Positions 9,535 through 20,106 of a stretch of 64,000 bases of DNA are shown piece by piece (positions within the stretch are counted from its first letter, which is position 1; every line of letters starts with the position of its first letter). Source of the DNA: Nageia nagi (lineage: Eukaryota; Pinophyta); contig JBITNC010000002.1 of the NCBI GenBank assembly GCA_050084985.1, forward strand, positions 1,302,001 to 1,366,000, written 5' to 3'. The notes under the pieces were generated by a model. The model saw only the letters and a list, made by a program, of their open reading frames with translations. It searched no databases and was not told where the DNA came from. The translations under genes and the position numbers were made by a program.

Positions 9535-12170
9535 TGGTCAAGAGAAGGTATAACTTCCATATAATCTCTTTTTTTTCTTATTTTATTAATGTCACTAACA
9601 CATCTTGAATTATGTGTTAGTATTTTTTTGTTGTTTGCAAAATATGGTTAAAAATGTTTTTTACTAACCTCTAATGAGCATGTTATTATTATTTTTTTTA
9701 AAACATAAGGGTTAGTATAGAAATTATAATATTATTAGCCATTGCTTATTAAAAAGGGTGTATTTTTTACATGATCAAAAAGAATTTTTACACAAAAAAA
9801 GAGGCTATTCTCAGCTTTGTAATTACAATCTTCTATTAAAATTTGCCATAAAATTCTTTTCAAAGCAATTTTTTTAATATCCAAATGAAAATCAAGTGGT
9901 AGTATTAAAAAAAAACATCTATGTTGGTGGTAGCAACCTCCACCTTCGTTGTTCCTCAATGCTTGCCTTCCACCACCACCATAGCTCCTTGTAGGCATTG
10001 TCTGCCTAGCCCTCTCTCCATCACTCAGTCTATGGATGTGCTATGTGCAAAGCCCAATTCCTCCATGCATTGCAATACCTCCCCTTTGTTGTTCCTCACA
10101 GCCTAACCTCCACCACCACCATGGATCCTTATACGTGTCATCTCACCCTTATTTTTTCAATTTGCAAGGCATTGTTGGCTATAACAGGGGGTGTTTGTCT
10201 AGATCTTGCCTCCTCCTCTAATGAGGAAATCAACCTCTATTTTACTGCCTGAGACAAGGTCTATGCCATTTGGGACCTATCACTATTTGTAGAGAAGGCT
10301 CATCGGGGTTTTCTAGTGTACTGCACTGTGCATACATGCTTATCCTTGTTCAAACCTCATGACTGTGGTCTTGACCACCTTGGGTCATCCTTTTCATCTT
10401 AGCCCCCCCTCTCCTCTACCCTTTGTTTATCACTTCGATGACCTCCATGCATACATTAGCCTTTATCCATTATTTGTTTCAATTCACCTCCTTTGTTTTT
10501 GCCTACCATATATTTTGTTTCAATGGATCCCTACCTACCCTCATCAACCAACAGTTTATCACCATGAATGGCAGTATGATGAATTTATTTCCATTGGTGA
10601 CATAATGTCAATGTCGGTAGAGGGAAACCATGCTTATGGCACCCTTAAATTATTTGACACTATGAGAAAATGTCTTAGCTACGTCCACCAACTACCGCAC
10701 AAGATGTAAATGTGAATAAGTCTGATGCATTTAAGGAGCTTTCTCTTGGGACGAGTCCCATGTATTTTTTTTAAGGGTTCTTATTTTTTAAGTAAAAAGG
10801 GGGCAAATATGATTATTTTACTTAATTTTTGGATCCTCATAACAATTTGTATTTTTTTTAATCATCACTATTTGCATGTCTATTTTGTAAATATTTATTT
10901 TTTTTTATAAAATCTTATGTCAAAGTATGGCATGCCTATTACTTTGACTTTCTTAGATCACCTAACTTTTTTTTAAGTTAATGAGACATGCTTAGAACTT
11001 AATTTTTAAGTTGAAGTAATGCATGAGTATTACTTAAGTTATGATGCTTTTTTATGCAAATTAAGTAAATAATGCATGATTTATACTTAACCTTTTAAAG
11101 TTAAATTAATGCATGCTTCTTGCTTATGCGTAATTTTTGTTTTAAGTTAATGCTTAGAACTTATGTTTAAGATGCATGAATGCATGTTAAGTATTTATCG
11201 TTATGCAAAGTATGGAATAGACTTGTGCAAATTTTGAGTTTATGCAAATGATGTCCTTTAGGGGTTAGTAAATAAAACCTATTAGACACTTAGGGTTCCA
11301 GTTATAAATGGTGTTTTATTTATGCTCTTTTATTTCATGTTTCGTACTTTGATTTATTTGCTTATGCAAACAAAAACACAAACATTGATATGAGCAACCC
11401 CCTAAAATGAACACATCCACACATAAATTCCACCACATGACTTATTTGGGGAGCCATGAAGTGAGGATAGGTGGACTAGAGCCTTCAAGTCCGATGATCC
11501 AAGTGGTGAAAAGTTTATACTGCTTAATTACCCCTAAGTCCTCTATTGATCTAGATTTAACTCTAATAGGTGGATAGGTATGTGTGTAGTGATACCACAT
11601 ATCTACACATCCATTTAAATATTATCTTGATAACTTAGGAGGACAACTTGAAACCTAATTAAGATTAATAATTTGGCTAATCCAATAAACCTTGGAAAAT
11701 AGCTAATACTTCTCTTTATGAGAGCATATTGTTGCCCGAGGGGAACTGGTTGAGGATTGGTAGTACTTGGGCTCCTCTTATGTGGCAATCCAAGTGAAAA
11801 CCTAATTTTTAGATAAGAAAACAAGCCTCAAACATGTCACTCTACATCTACGATTCTTGCGATGAGAAATGTATTTGGGTACATAGGTTATTATTTGAAT
11901 TGTAAAACATTTGCACTTGTGAATCAAATCAAGCATGTATTTAGTGTTAAATGTAACATATATTATTTACATGATTTATTGAAAACACATGCTTATTATA
12001 ATGCTACCAATGAGAGGAGGAAAGGGTCATGGTACCAGGCACCAAGCCAAAAAAAAATGCCCAATACTTTGTATTTATAAAGAACATACTACAATTTCAA
12101 GGATTTTAAAAAGTAAACATGCTTCCATTCCAAATTTAGGAAGAAATACATACATGCCTATGTATTATTT
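9535..12170 (+). mobile_element. LARD-1 internal region, plus orientation
   Basis: From about 9535 (GTCAAGAGAAGGTATAAC) the sequence resembles the start of the internal region of the inverted copy read from about 12572 downward. From 10720 to 11830 it matches LARD-2 (21640-22720) and LARD-3 (about 49770-50600) strongly in plus orientation. Small open frames here (for example 10359-10709, 116 codons) resemble no known protein. The element lacks a plus-strand 3' LTR; it meets inverted LARD sequence near 12170, and the exact limit is uncertain. Confidence 0.65.
10720..11830 (+). repeat. Conserved LARD block, copy 1
   Basis: The block shares long stretches with 21640-22720 and 49770-50600. Examples are AGCAACCCCCTAAAATGAAC, TGTGTAGTGATACCACAT, TATATTGTTGCCC-AGG-GGAACT-GTTGAGGATTGGTA, and repeated ATGCATG/TTAAGT-rich text before it. 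Stops occur in all frames, so a structural or regulatory role in the element is as likely as coding. Confidence 0.8.
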
Positions 12171-12657
12171 TTGTTAAAGAAAATGTAACCTTCTTACAAC
12201 ATATTTTAGAAAATATTAAAAAAAAAAACATCTTACAACATACTACTCTATAACATTGTAAAGTACAATATTTTCCCCCTTTTTTATTTGAACTAGAATT
12301 TTTTTTAAAAAAAAATAGAGTATTATTTGAAGAAAATGCAATTTTTGTATATAATATCCTTCCCATTTTTTTAGAATTAGCAATATGCTAAGCAATGTGA
12401 AAAATTGTAACTAAAAAAGGTTAGTATATATAAAAATTTGCATCATTTAAGCATAATTTTTTTAAAATGAACTAACACATATCAATAAAATATGTTAGTA
12501 CTACTTATGAAATAATCCAAAACAAATGAAGGAGGGAATTTATACTTTCTCTTGATTTTACCTAACCAATGGAGTGTAAGATGAGGAATGAAGAAAGATC
12601 ACCAATATTTTGAAGTAGAGCTTCCACACCAAGGATGTAAAGAGGTGCCTCCAAGGA

Positions 12658-12669
12658 GCCCTAATGCCA
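12658..12669 (-). other. Degenerate primer binding site of LARD-1b
   Basis: On the minus strand TGGCATTAGGGC follows the LTR end by 2 bp. It corresponds to TGGTATCAGAGC with three transitions. Confidence 0.65.
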
Positions 12670-12671
12670 AA

Positions 12672-13168
12672 TGAAGGGATTAATATATAACTAAAACAAT
12701 CCTAAACTACCAAGATCACATGGAAGCTCACTCTAACAACAAAACTCAAGCATAGACAATCTTACAAAGTGACTCAAGATATAAAGTGGTTCCTCCAACT
12801 AGGATACATCCACTAACTAGATCTCACTTCTTTCACAAATATGAACTCTTACAATTCCCCTATTCTCATCTCATAAACACTATCCTATAACATAACTTTA
12901 CTCCATAAATTGGTATTTGATCCAAAGAGGAAGCTTTCTATTTATAGGCTAAAATCCCTCTTTGGACCACCCTTTTACCCAATGTACAAAAGCATGACAT
13001 GCACATCCTTTTACCCAAGGGGCATGCTCATGAAATAGAGTGTAAGATAAGTAACATTATCATATTCACTTAAATACTTAAAGTATCAAATGATACCCTT
13101 AAGTAATAGTGAACTTACATAGAATATTATTACAAAACCTTTACAATAATGCATTATACATTTCAACA
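12672..13168 (-). mobile_element. LARD LTR, minus orientation
   Basis: Read on the minus strand it starts TGTTGAAATGTATAATGC and ends TTAATCCCTTCA, about 497 bp. The reverse complement of TATAAATAGAAAGCTTCC (near 12935-12952) is the TATA region, as in the other LARD LTRs. Confidence 0.85.
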
Positions 13169-13200
13169 ACACTCAAGTTTGAATTCTATAGTGTCTTCTG

Positions 13201-14090
13201 TTAACACTTAGGTCTTTGAGGTGGCAAATTCATAATTGGAGCTTCTCTCTCATCATCATCATAATTGATTTTAGGGTCGCTATCAAGTTCATATACCTTT
13301 GTAAGTGGACTAGTTGAAGATTCACCAGTCTCATCAAAGATTACATCTTTGCTAATATAAGTATTTTGAGTAGTAGGATCCATAAGTCTATAGACTTTGG
13401 ATTCACTATCATACCCAAGAAGAATGCATCTTTTTTTAATTTATTATCAATCTTTTTCATTTTCTCCTTAGGAATGTGCATGTAGGCAGTACAACCAAAC
13501 ACTTGAAGATGTGATATATTTGGCCACTCTCTTGAACATGCTTCTTTATGTGTCATCCCATTAAGAGATTTTTGCCATGCCCTATTCAACAAATATGTGG
13601 CAGTATTCATTACTTCATCCCAAAATATCCCATTCATTTTTGTATCTCTCAACATGCTTCTTGTTATTTCCATAATGGTTTGATTTTATCATTCACAAAC
13701 TCTATTTTGTTATGGTGTGTAGGATGTGGTCAACTATCATCAAATTCCATGTTGTTTTAAGAATGCAAAAAACTCATTTGATAAGTATTATCCCCTCAAT
13801 TTGAGTGAAAAATATGGATGTGATAAGAAGTTTATTTCTCCATAAGTGCCTTGAATTTCTTGAAGTATAAAAATATCTGATCCTTTGTCTTCAAGAAATA
13901 CACCCATATTTTTTTGGAGTAGTCATCAATAAATAACAAGAAATATCTGAGTCTAGAAACACTAACCTAGTTGGGATTGTATAGATTGGTGTGGATCACA
14001 TCAATATGTCCTTTAGCATGATGTGTGCTATCATCGAATGGGATTCTATGTTGTTTTGTTATTATGCAAGTAGAACAAACATTAATAGGA
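13201..14090 (-). pseudogene. Copia B integrase and post-integrase segment
   Basis: Recognisable pieces, in different phases, are FIDDYSKKIWVYFLKTKDQ near 13940-13860, a DNTYQMSFL box equivalent to the second-Asp region near 13780, and EITRSMLRDTKMNG to AYMHIPKEKMKKIDNK (13673-13440). A YISKDVIFDE motif (near 13360-13325) then begins the RT linker. Several stops and frame changes separate them. It would have been the DNA-joining enzyme of the element. Confidence 0.8.
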
Positions 14091-14441
14091 AAAGGAAGAG
14101 ATAGAAGATCATGGACATATCCTTATTTTGCAAAGTGATTAGGTAGTTTGGATTCATGTGTTAGAATTTACGATGCCAAAGAGTGGTAACATTCATAACA
14201 CAAACATTGAGTTCTTGATTATTGGTATATACAACATCAAGTAGGAACATTCTCCATCAAGTAGGAACATTCTTCCAACTCCTTTTTCTTTTACTATAAT
14301 TCAACATCCTTTGGATTTTTCATGAATGAAGAAAACCTTTTCTCCTTTTACAGTGTCAAATTCCACATTCATTTTTTTTAACATTTGACTAACTGACAGG
14401 ATATTATTCGTGAGCTTTAGCACATAAAATACCTCTTTAAG

Positions 14442-14860
14442 CTAATAGTTGTTCTTTCCAAGTTGAACATGAACATCATCCCTACCTTTAATGTCATGGG
14501 ATGTGTCATCGCCCAATCGAATTTGATCAAGATTTGTATTATCATCCAAGGAAGAAAACCCATCCTTATTACTAGTCATGTGCTTGGAAGCACCAAAATA
14601 AACATAACAAGCGGAAAAAATTGAAGGGTTCTCTTGATGAACAAAAGAGAGATTGCTAACATCTTCACTCACTTGATCAACATCATTTACAACATTTCCC
14701 TATTATTGTATTCATTGTGGTTGTATTTATTTCCACTACCCCTTATTTTGTATTTGTTATTCTTATTTCTCAAAGAGCCTTGAGTAAAAGAATTGTACCA
14801 ACAATCCTTCAATTCATGCCCTTTTTTTCCATAAATCATGCAACTTTTTTGTTGCTTATC
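14442..14860 (-). pseudogene. Copia B zinc knuckle and aspartic protease remnant
   Basis: The frame at 14850-14700 contains GKKGHELKDCWYNSF, a degenerate CCHC zinc knuckle. The frame 14672-14442 follows with CYVYFGASKHMTSNKDGF, which aligns to the Copia protease motif (DSGAS-HMT) with the catalytic Asp replaced. The loss of Asp and surrounding stops indicate an inactive relic. Confidence 0.75.
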
Positions 14861-14899
14861 ATTTAACTATAGGAGATTTTTTCCTTCAAATTTCTACTA

Positions 14900-15560
14900 G
14901 AAGGGTTTCTTACCTTATTGATTTTACATCATAGCTTACTCCTCTTCATTCAAATTTACATAGGAGGCTTCCTCTTGCTGCAACATATTTACCAACTTTT
15001 TGAAGGTTGGTTTTTGATCCAAATGTTCAAGGTCATCACCAAGGTACGAAACTTCTCTAGGAGTGCTCTCAAAATAATTGGCACTAGGGATTTGTCTTTT
15101 ATATTCTCTCCTAATGCTTGTATGAGGCTCAAAGTTTTGAAATACGATGAAGGAAATACTCCATGATCTCTCCATTCTTCAACTGAATATTATGTAACTG
15201 GCCTTGTAAGTGTGGAATTTGATTTTGATTCTTAGACTCATAAACTTGTTACAACTTTATCCATGCATCATCTGCTTTAGTGCAATCATGGATATGGGGT
15301 TAGACATTATCTGAGATGCCAAGCATTATGATCATTAATATTTTATTTTTTCATAATGATCAAATTTTATTTGGTCTTCACCAGTAGTTTATGGATGGGT
15401 TTCAATATTGCTAACAATTCCCTATATATCTTCGAAGCAAAGAATGGCCTGAATCTTTATCTTCCAAGCAGCATAATTGTCCCCTTTTAACACTTGGATT
15501 AAAGGAGAAAAATTTTGGGGATGTTCTAGGCCATGTTTATCTCCACAAGATGCAATATTT
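14900..15560 (-). pseudogene. Copia B gag remnant
   Basis: The segment near 15500-15340 reads KGDNYAAWKIKIQAILC followed by IVSNIETHP, the start of a Copia gag (UBN2-type domain). The frame 15175-14936 (MERSWSISFIVFQNFEPHTS) is its continuation. Stops are frequent. Gag would form the virus-like particle. Confidence 0.75.
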
Positions 15561-16763
15561 AATCATCATTTGTAAAAACATTATTCTCTTTTTCTAGTGT
15601 GCGAAATAATTATCAATCTCCCCTTTTTTAAATTTGCCTTCAAGGTTCAAATTTAAATATCCTTTGAGGTATTAATTTATTTATTTGGCTCAAAATAAAT
15701 TAAATATATTCAATTTTTAATCATGTATTTAAAAATATTTAAAGCACATATTAAAATCAAATTTTAAGTTATGTGGGAGGGATTTGAAAACTTGATCTCT
15801 TCTTCTCAAAATTGATGCTTTGCCAATGCACCAAGTGGCTCTCCTTTGAAGGAATATGACTTGGATTATTTTTGATTGAATCCAATTTTTAGTTTCCTCC
15901 TTTTAAAAATATTTGTTGGGCAAGAATAAATAAATATCATCCAATGTTTGTGGAAAAAAAAATTGACGGGTAATTTAAATTTATCTTGTCCTTTTACAAA
16001 CATTTTCTCCTCCTTATTAAAAATATGCTTCAAATTTTATTGGGTTCTCTAATGTTTGTATTGTTGAATAAATATAATATTTACTCTTTTGGAAATAATG
16101 TTTTGAGTAAATATTATAATGTCTCTCCTCCAAAACCTTATTTTTATATTTATTTATTGGTTGTAGATGGGCAATGAGGTGAATAATTGGCCAAGTATTT
16201 TCATCAAACTTTAGAACTTTTTTAATTTTTATTCACATTGCTCTGGTGAGAAGGTGCGAGGAGGGAGATTGCTCAATATTTTCACAATCATTAGTTTGCA
16301 AGGGAGGTTGCATTTTGTATTAATTTTTAAAAGGCCACATGTGTGAGGAGAAAGGGTAGCGATCTACTACTATTTTTCACAGTCATACACTTTCATCATG
16401 GTGCCATTAAATTTATTATTGGTAGTGATTTTATTATTATTTGAAGGTTAGCATTTGTAGGAAGAAGTGGGTAATGTTTTGAATGCATTTTGAGCTAATT
16501 TGGTCTAGATGACCATAGTTTCATAAAATACAGTAGCGCTCAAACTTCTTGGTGGTTGGAGGACTCGGCATGGGTGGAGGATAAGAGTTCGTAGTGTGGC
16601 TGGAGGACTCTAGATTTGTTATTTATTATGTGATCTACACATAGGGGTAGCATGGAGAGAAGGCTACCTAAGGAAGCGAAGATGCCATGCAAGGTGACTA
16701 GTTTATTTTCTTTTCTAGGAGTTAGGTAGTATACAAACTTAGTTTCATGAGATTGGCTATGTG
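15561..16763. other. AT-rich intergenic or element remnant without recognisable gene
   Basis: No coding homology or LTR pair is visible. A tRNA-like SINE candidate lies at 15775-15845. The rest is AT-rich text with short chance ORFs. Confidence 0.5.
15775..15845 (-). repeat. Candidate tRNA-derived SINE head
   Basis: On the minus strand TGGTGCATTGG (15833-15823) fits the plant SINE pol III box A (TGGYNNANTGG). GTTTTCAAATCCC (15791-15779) resembles box B (GTTCRANNC) with one extra base. The two lie about 31 bp apart, within the usual range. The SINE 3' end and TSD could not be defined. Confidence 0.35.
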
Positions 16764-16768
16764 TTTTT

Positions 16769-17410
16769 TGTTAGAACTAATAATTTTATTTAAAGTATTG
16801 TAATAATTAATATACTTATGCATATTAATAATCACCTAATATTGCTTATTAGGTGATAATGAGGTTCATGCATAGGGGGTGGAATAGTGTTATCCACTCA
16901 ACTTAAAATATTATCAAGTGGATGGAATAGTGTTCTCCACTTAACATAAAATATTATTTAGTAGGTGGAATAGTATTCTCCATTTACAATTGAATGTAAT
17001 TTTATATTAGTAACTTAGGTTTAACTATCCATTTATGGTTAGGTTAGTTAACTACCTAAGGTTAGTTTTGAGTCCTATAAAAGGAGCTCATGTTATGAAG
17101 AATGGTAATAAGAATTAGAATCAGAATATGTTTGTAAGGATATTAGTATAGATCTTAGTTAGTAAGGTATTAAGTATACAAGCTATGCTTGATGCTATGG
17201 AGAGACATGGTTGAGATCCATGAGTGTACATATTGTTTGAGAGTATAGAGAAAAGGAGACCTTAAAGCGGAGTACTAGTGTAGAGAAAAACCACTATATA
17301 TCTTGTGTCACTTGTGTGATTGTTTGAGTTCTTACTTTAGATGTGTGATTATTATATTTTATAGAGAACCTACAAGTGTTCTTGGGTTATGGAATCCTTA
17401 AATTCCATCA
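16769..17410 (+). mobile_element. Solo LTR
   Basis: The 642-bp sequence starts TGTTAGAACTAATAATT and ends AAATTCCATCA. It has TATAAAAG at 17076-17083 and a Copia-like 3' part (CCACTATATATCTTGTGTCA). It is flanked by TTTTT on both sides (16764-16768 and 17411-17415), compatible with a TSD but low in complexity. No partner LTR or PBS lies beside it, so it is probably the product of LTR-LTR recombination. Confidence 0.65.
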
Positions 17411-17757
17411 TTTTTCATAATTACATAACCTCTAAATCATCATGCCACTCTTTATGCTTATGCAGTAGTATTTAACCTATGGGCTAGGTTCTCCTTTCAC
17501 TTTTTCTTTCAACAACAGATTGCTCTTCAAATCTAGTGTGTTTTTGTAGATTATTTCTAGCAAAGTAAGTTGGTATGCAAATTGAAAACACCTCTAAATA
17601 TTTTGCAAGGGTGCTTGGCACTCCTTTGCAAATCTCTCTCAAGCTTTTAGTGCAACAGCAAGAAACTCTAATTCCATTATTTTTCTATCTCTAATCATCC
17701 CAAGGGCAGATGGAGCATAGAGAATTAACTCATAGAAAATCAAGAATCTTCACCATG

Positions 17758-17771
17758 GATCTCTAATACCA
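17758..17771 (-). other. Primer binding site of the short-LTR element
   Basis: On the minus strand TGGTATTAGAGATC, close to the initiator tRNA-Met complement TGGTATCAGAGC, follows the LTR by 4 bp. Confidence 0.55.
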
Positions 17772-17775
17772 TATT

Positions 17776-17980
17776 TGAGAGAAGTCAAAACTAAGCATTC
17801 CATTAATGAGAAGGGTTTAAATACAATAAAGAGGGAGTTACATTCCTGTAGAGATAATAGAATTACTCATAAACCCTAATATTAAAATATGATACATTAG
17901 TATAAACACTAATGTATTAATTAAATATTTAGATACCTAAAGTATCCATTATTATCTAATGTACTATTTCTAATACTACA
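17776..17980 (-). mobile_element. Short (about 205 bp) LTR of a TRIM-like or Copia element, minus orientation
   Basis: On the minus strand it runs from TGTAGTATTAGAAATAG (17980) to TTGACTTCTCTCA (17776) and is followed by a primer binding site at 17771-17758. Downstream on the same strand (17750-17420) no coding homology is seen, and a second copy is not found. The solo LTR at 16769-17410 lies beyond it. Confidence 0.5.
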
Positions 17981-18239
17981 AATACCTATTGAACCTCATG
18001 CATAATAAAATTTACCTTGCTCTTTTTCTTTCTTAATGTTGATACATTTTTTAGCATCATCATTGGAATATAATCTATCTTTGGTGCTAACATTTTTCCT
18101 CTACTACCTTTTCCTAAAGGTTTGAGCATCATAAGTAGAATTCTCTTATTAACATTGATGAATATCTCCATTTGTCTCATTTTCATCAACATAATTCTCT
18201 TTTTGCTTCTATGAGTATTAAAAATATAGGATTTTTCAT

Positions 18240-18545
18240 CATTAACTAACCTATATTGATTTTATTTTCTATAATAAATGGAATCTCTATCAATCAAATA
18301 TGGATTCCCACAAACCACACCATAAATATCTAATGGTACCATATATATAGTTACTTCATTAGTAATTCTAGCATTCATGGTAAAGTTCAACTAATATTAC
18401 TTTATAACTTGTAGCTTGTGCATCCAACCCAAAGAATGTGGATGTGGATGGTTAAAAGTATCCAAACCCAACTTCTACATCATGCTTGCAATAATGATAT
18501 TAATTTGTGACCCTAAATCAAAGATGGAATCAGTTATGGTCTTCT
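18240..18545 (-). pseudogene. Gypsy aspartic protease remnant
   Basis: On the minus strand DLGSQINII (the active-site D-x-G-S box), KLGLDT, HPHPHSLGWMHK and NEVTI-MVPLDI-GVVCGNPYL follow in the order known for plant Gypsy proteases. Internal stops show decay. Confidence 0.75.
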
Positions 18546-18989
18546 TGGAGTGTATCTTAATATGGAAGATTTATGATCTTCTCTCCTCCTCATTACATTT
18601 ATGATTATTTGCTTCAATCTTTTGTTTACATGTTATTCCTTGATCCACCTCTAAATTGTCATCAACTTATTCACTCTTAGTTTCCATGGTAGTATTATTT
18701 TCATTATTATTTTTATTTTTTCCATATAGGGATAGTTCTAAGTGAATATTCTAATACTTTTCATCATTATGGTCATCCTTTTCATAATGTGTGCAATGAT
18801 TCTTATCATCTTCTTTATTTATAGTTGTAGCAACCTTCTTATCTTGGACTATTTATTTTATTTTTATCTTGAGAATTCCCTTTGTTGTTATCTTGTTGAT
18901 TCTTATTGGACATATGATCTTGTTGCCTTTATTTCCCATCCTAAATTTATTATACTTGGATACTCACTTGGTTAAAATTGGTGGTATTA

Positions 18990-19293
18990 AATAATATTAT
19001 TTTCATTCTCAAATGATTGTGCAAACCTCAAACATACTTCATCAACACTAGCAGATATTTGAGAGAAATCTTAAGCAATGTAGGTTTCTTTTAAATTTGT
19101 TTTGTACTCTTGTATGATTTTTCATTTTCCTTGACTAAAGAATAGTTGTTTCAAGAGTTGCTTATTCTAGTTTCCTAGAGGATAGAATTTCTCTCTAAGT
19201 AGGTCCTCAAAATCTTCCCTTGATGTAATGGGTGGTCGGTTATCATGCATAAGAGATTTAACATGAATTTCCTACCAAAGCAAACCATGTCTT
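18990..19293 (-). pseudogene. Gypsy gag (central part), interrupted by LARD-2
   Basis: On the minus strand it reads ITSWEDFEDLLREKFYPLGN-like text and then QEYKTNLKET, which matches the retrotransposon gag pattern (W-x-x-F-x-x-x-L-x-x-x-F-x-P and QE-Y). It has several stops. The preceding residues continue at 32389-32480. Confidence 0.75.
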
Positions 19294-19770
19294 TGTTTGA
19301 ATGTATAATGCATTATTGTAAAGGTTGTATTAAATATTAAATGTAAATTCACTAATAATTAAAGGTATTATTTGATACCTTAAGTATTTTAGTGAATATA
19401 ATAATGTAACTTGTCCTACACTCCAATTCATGAGCATGCCCCTTAGGTCAAAGGATGTGCATGTTATGCTTAGGTAATCGAAAGAGGATTTTGGCTTATA
19501 AATAGAAGGCTCTCTATTTGTATTAACACACCAATTGTGGAGTAAGGTTATGCTATAGGATAGAAGTGTAGGACTTGAGATTAGGAGGATTGTAAGAGAG
19601 TTGTATTTGTAAATGAAGTAAAGATCTAGTTAGTGGATGTAGTCCGAGTTGGAGAAACCACTTTACATCTTGTGTTGTGAAATTGCTTTGTGTATTTGTT
19701 GGATGTAATTGTAAGATTTCATGTGATCTTGGTAGTTTAAGATTGTTCTTTTTATAGTTCAATTCTCTCA
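19294..19770 (+). mobile_element. LARD-2 5' LTR
   Basis: It starts TGTTTGAATGTATAATGC and ends TTCAATTCTCTCA, aligning with the 3' LTR at equal length (477 bp). GGCTTATAAATAGAAGG near 19493 is a TATA-type promoter element. Confidence 0.9.
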
Positions 19771-19772
19771 TT

Positions 19773-19784
19773 TGGTATCAAAGT
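19773..19784 (+). other. LARD-2 primer binding site
   Basis: TGGTATCAAAGT, 2 bp after the LTR, is the initiator tRNA-Met complement with two mismatches at the end. Confidence 0.75.
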
Positions 19785-20046
19785 GATTTGAAGGCCTCTC
19801 TTCACATCCTTGGAGTTGAGGCTCTACATCTTCATCTTGGAGGTCCTCATTCTTTATCCTTCACTCCATTGAGAGGTAAAAGTGATTCAAGGTATAATCT
19901 TACTTCTCTCTATCTTGATTTACTTAACATAGCAATATATTTTTGTTGCATACTAACATGTATTATTAGTTTCCTATAATATTGCTATAATTTTTGCATA
20001 TATTTCATTATTTTTGAAGGTTTTTATTATCAAAAGTTGAGTAAAA

Positions 20047-20106
<60 letters not shown>

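Larger units (their letters stand above)
12170..13168 (-). mobile_element. LARD-1b: inverted LARD end (5' LTR, PBS and start of internal region)
   Basis: On the minus strand an LTR (13168 to 12672) is followed by a PBS-like site and by leader and internal sequence of the same family, fading near 12170. It faces LARD-1, so the two copies form an inverted arrangement. The right edge cuts Copia B. The flanks TATGG (before 4418) and ACACT (after 13168) do not match, so 4418-13168 was not inserted as one unit. Confidence 0.7.
13169..15560 (-). mobile_element. Copia B: truncated Ty1/Copia retrotransposon (gag, protease, integrase)
   Basis: The minus-strand order is gag (about 15540-14900), zinc knuckle and protease (about 14850-14440), integrase core (about 14090-13690) and post-integrase region (13673-13201). 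It ends at 13169 where the LARD LTR begins. RT and RNase H are absent. It differs in sequence from Copia A although both carry integrase, so they are separate insertions. No LTR or PBS is evident at its right end. Confidence 0.85.
17981..19293 (-). mobile_element. Gypsy remnant, minus strand: protease and gag part
   Basis: This is the downstream part of a minus-strand Gypsy element whose upstream part lies at 32389-32908, beyond LARD-2. Gag text is at 19293-18990, a Gly/Asn-rich spacer follows and protease is at 18545-18240. Reverse transcriptase is not found, and the element stops near the short LTR at 17980. Confidence 0.75.

Noticed and set aside
10359-10709. 116-codon frame in LARD-1 as a possible gene
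   Set aside because: Low-complexity Pro/His/Tyr-rich text, not conserved as a frame in LARD-2 at the matching place.
13169-15560. Copia B as the missing half of Copia A
   Set aside because: Both carry integrase with clearly different sequences, so they cannot be parts of one insertion.
19289-19293. A perfect TSD for LARD-2
   Set aside because: GTCTT on the left and ATCCT on the right agree at only three of five positions; an aged TSD is possible but not proven.
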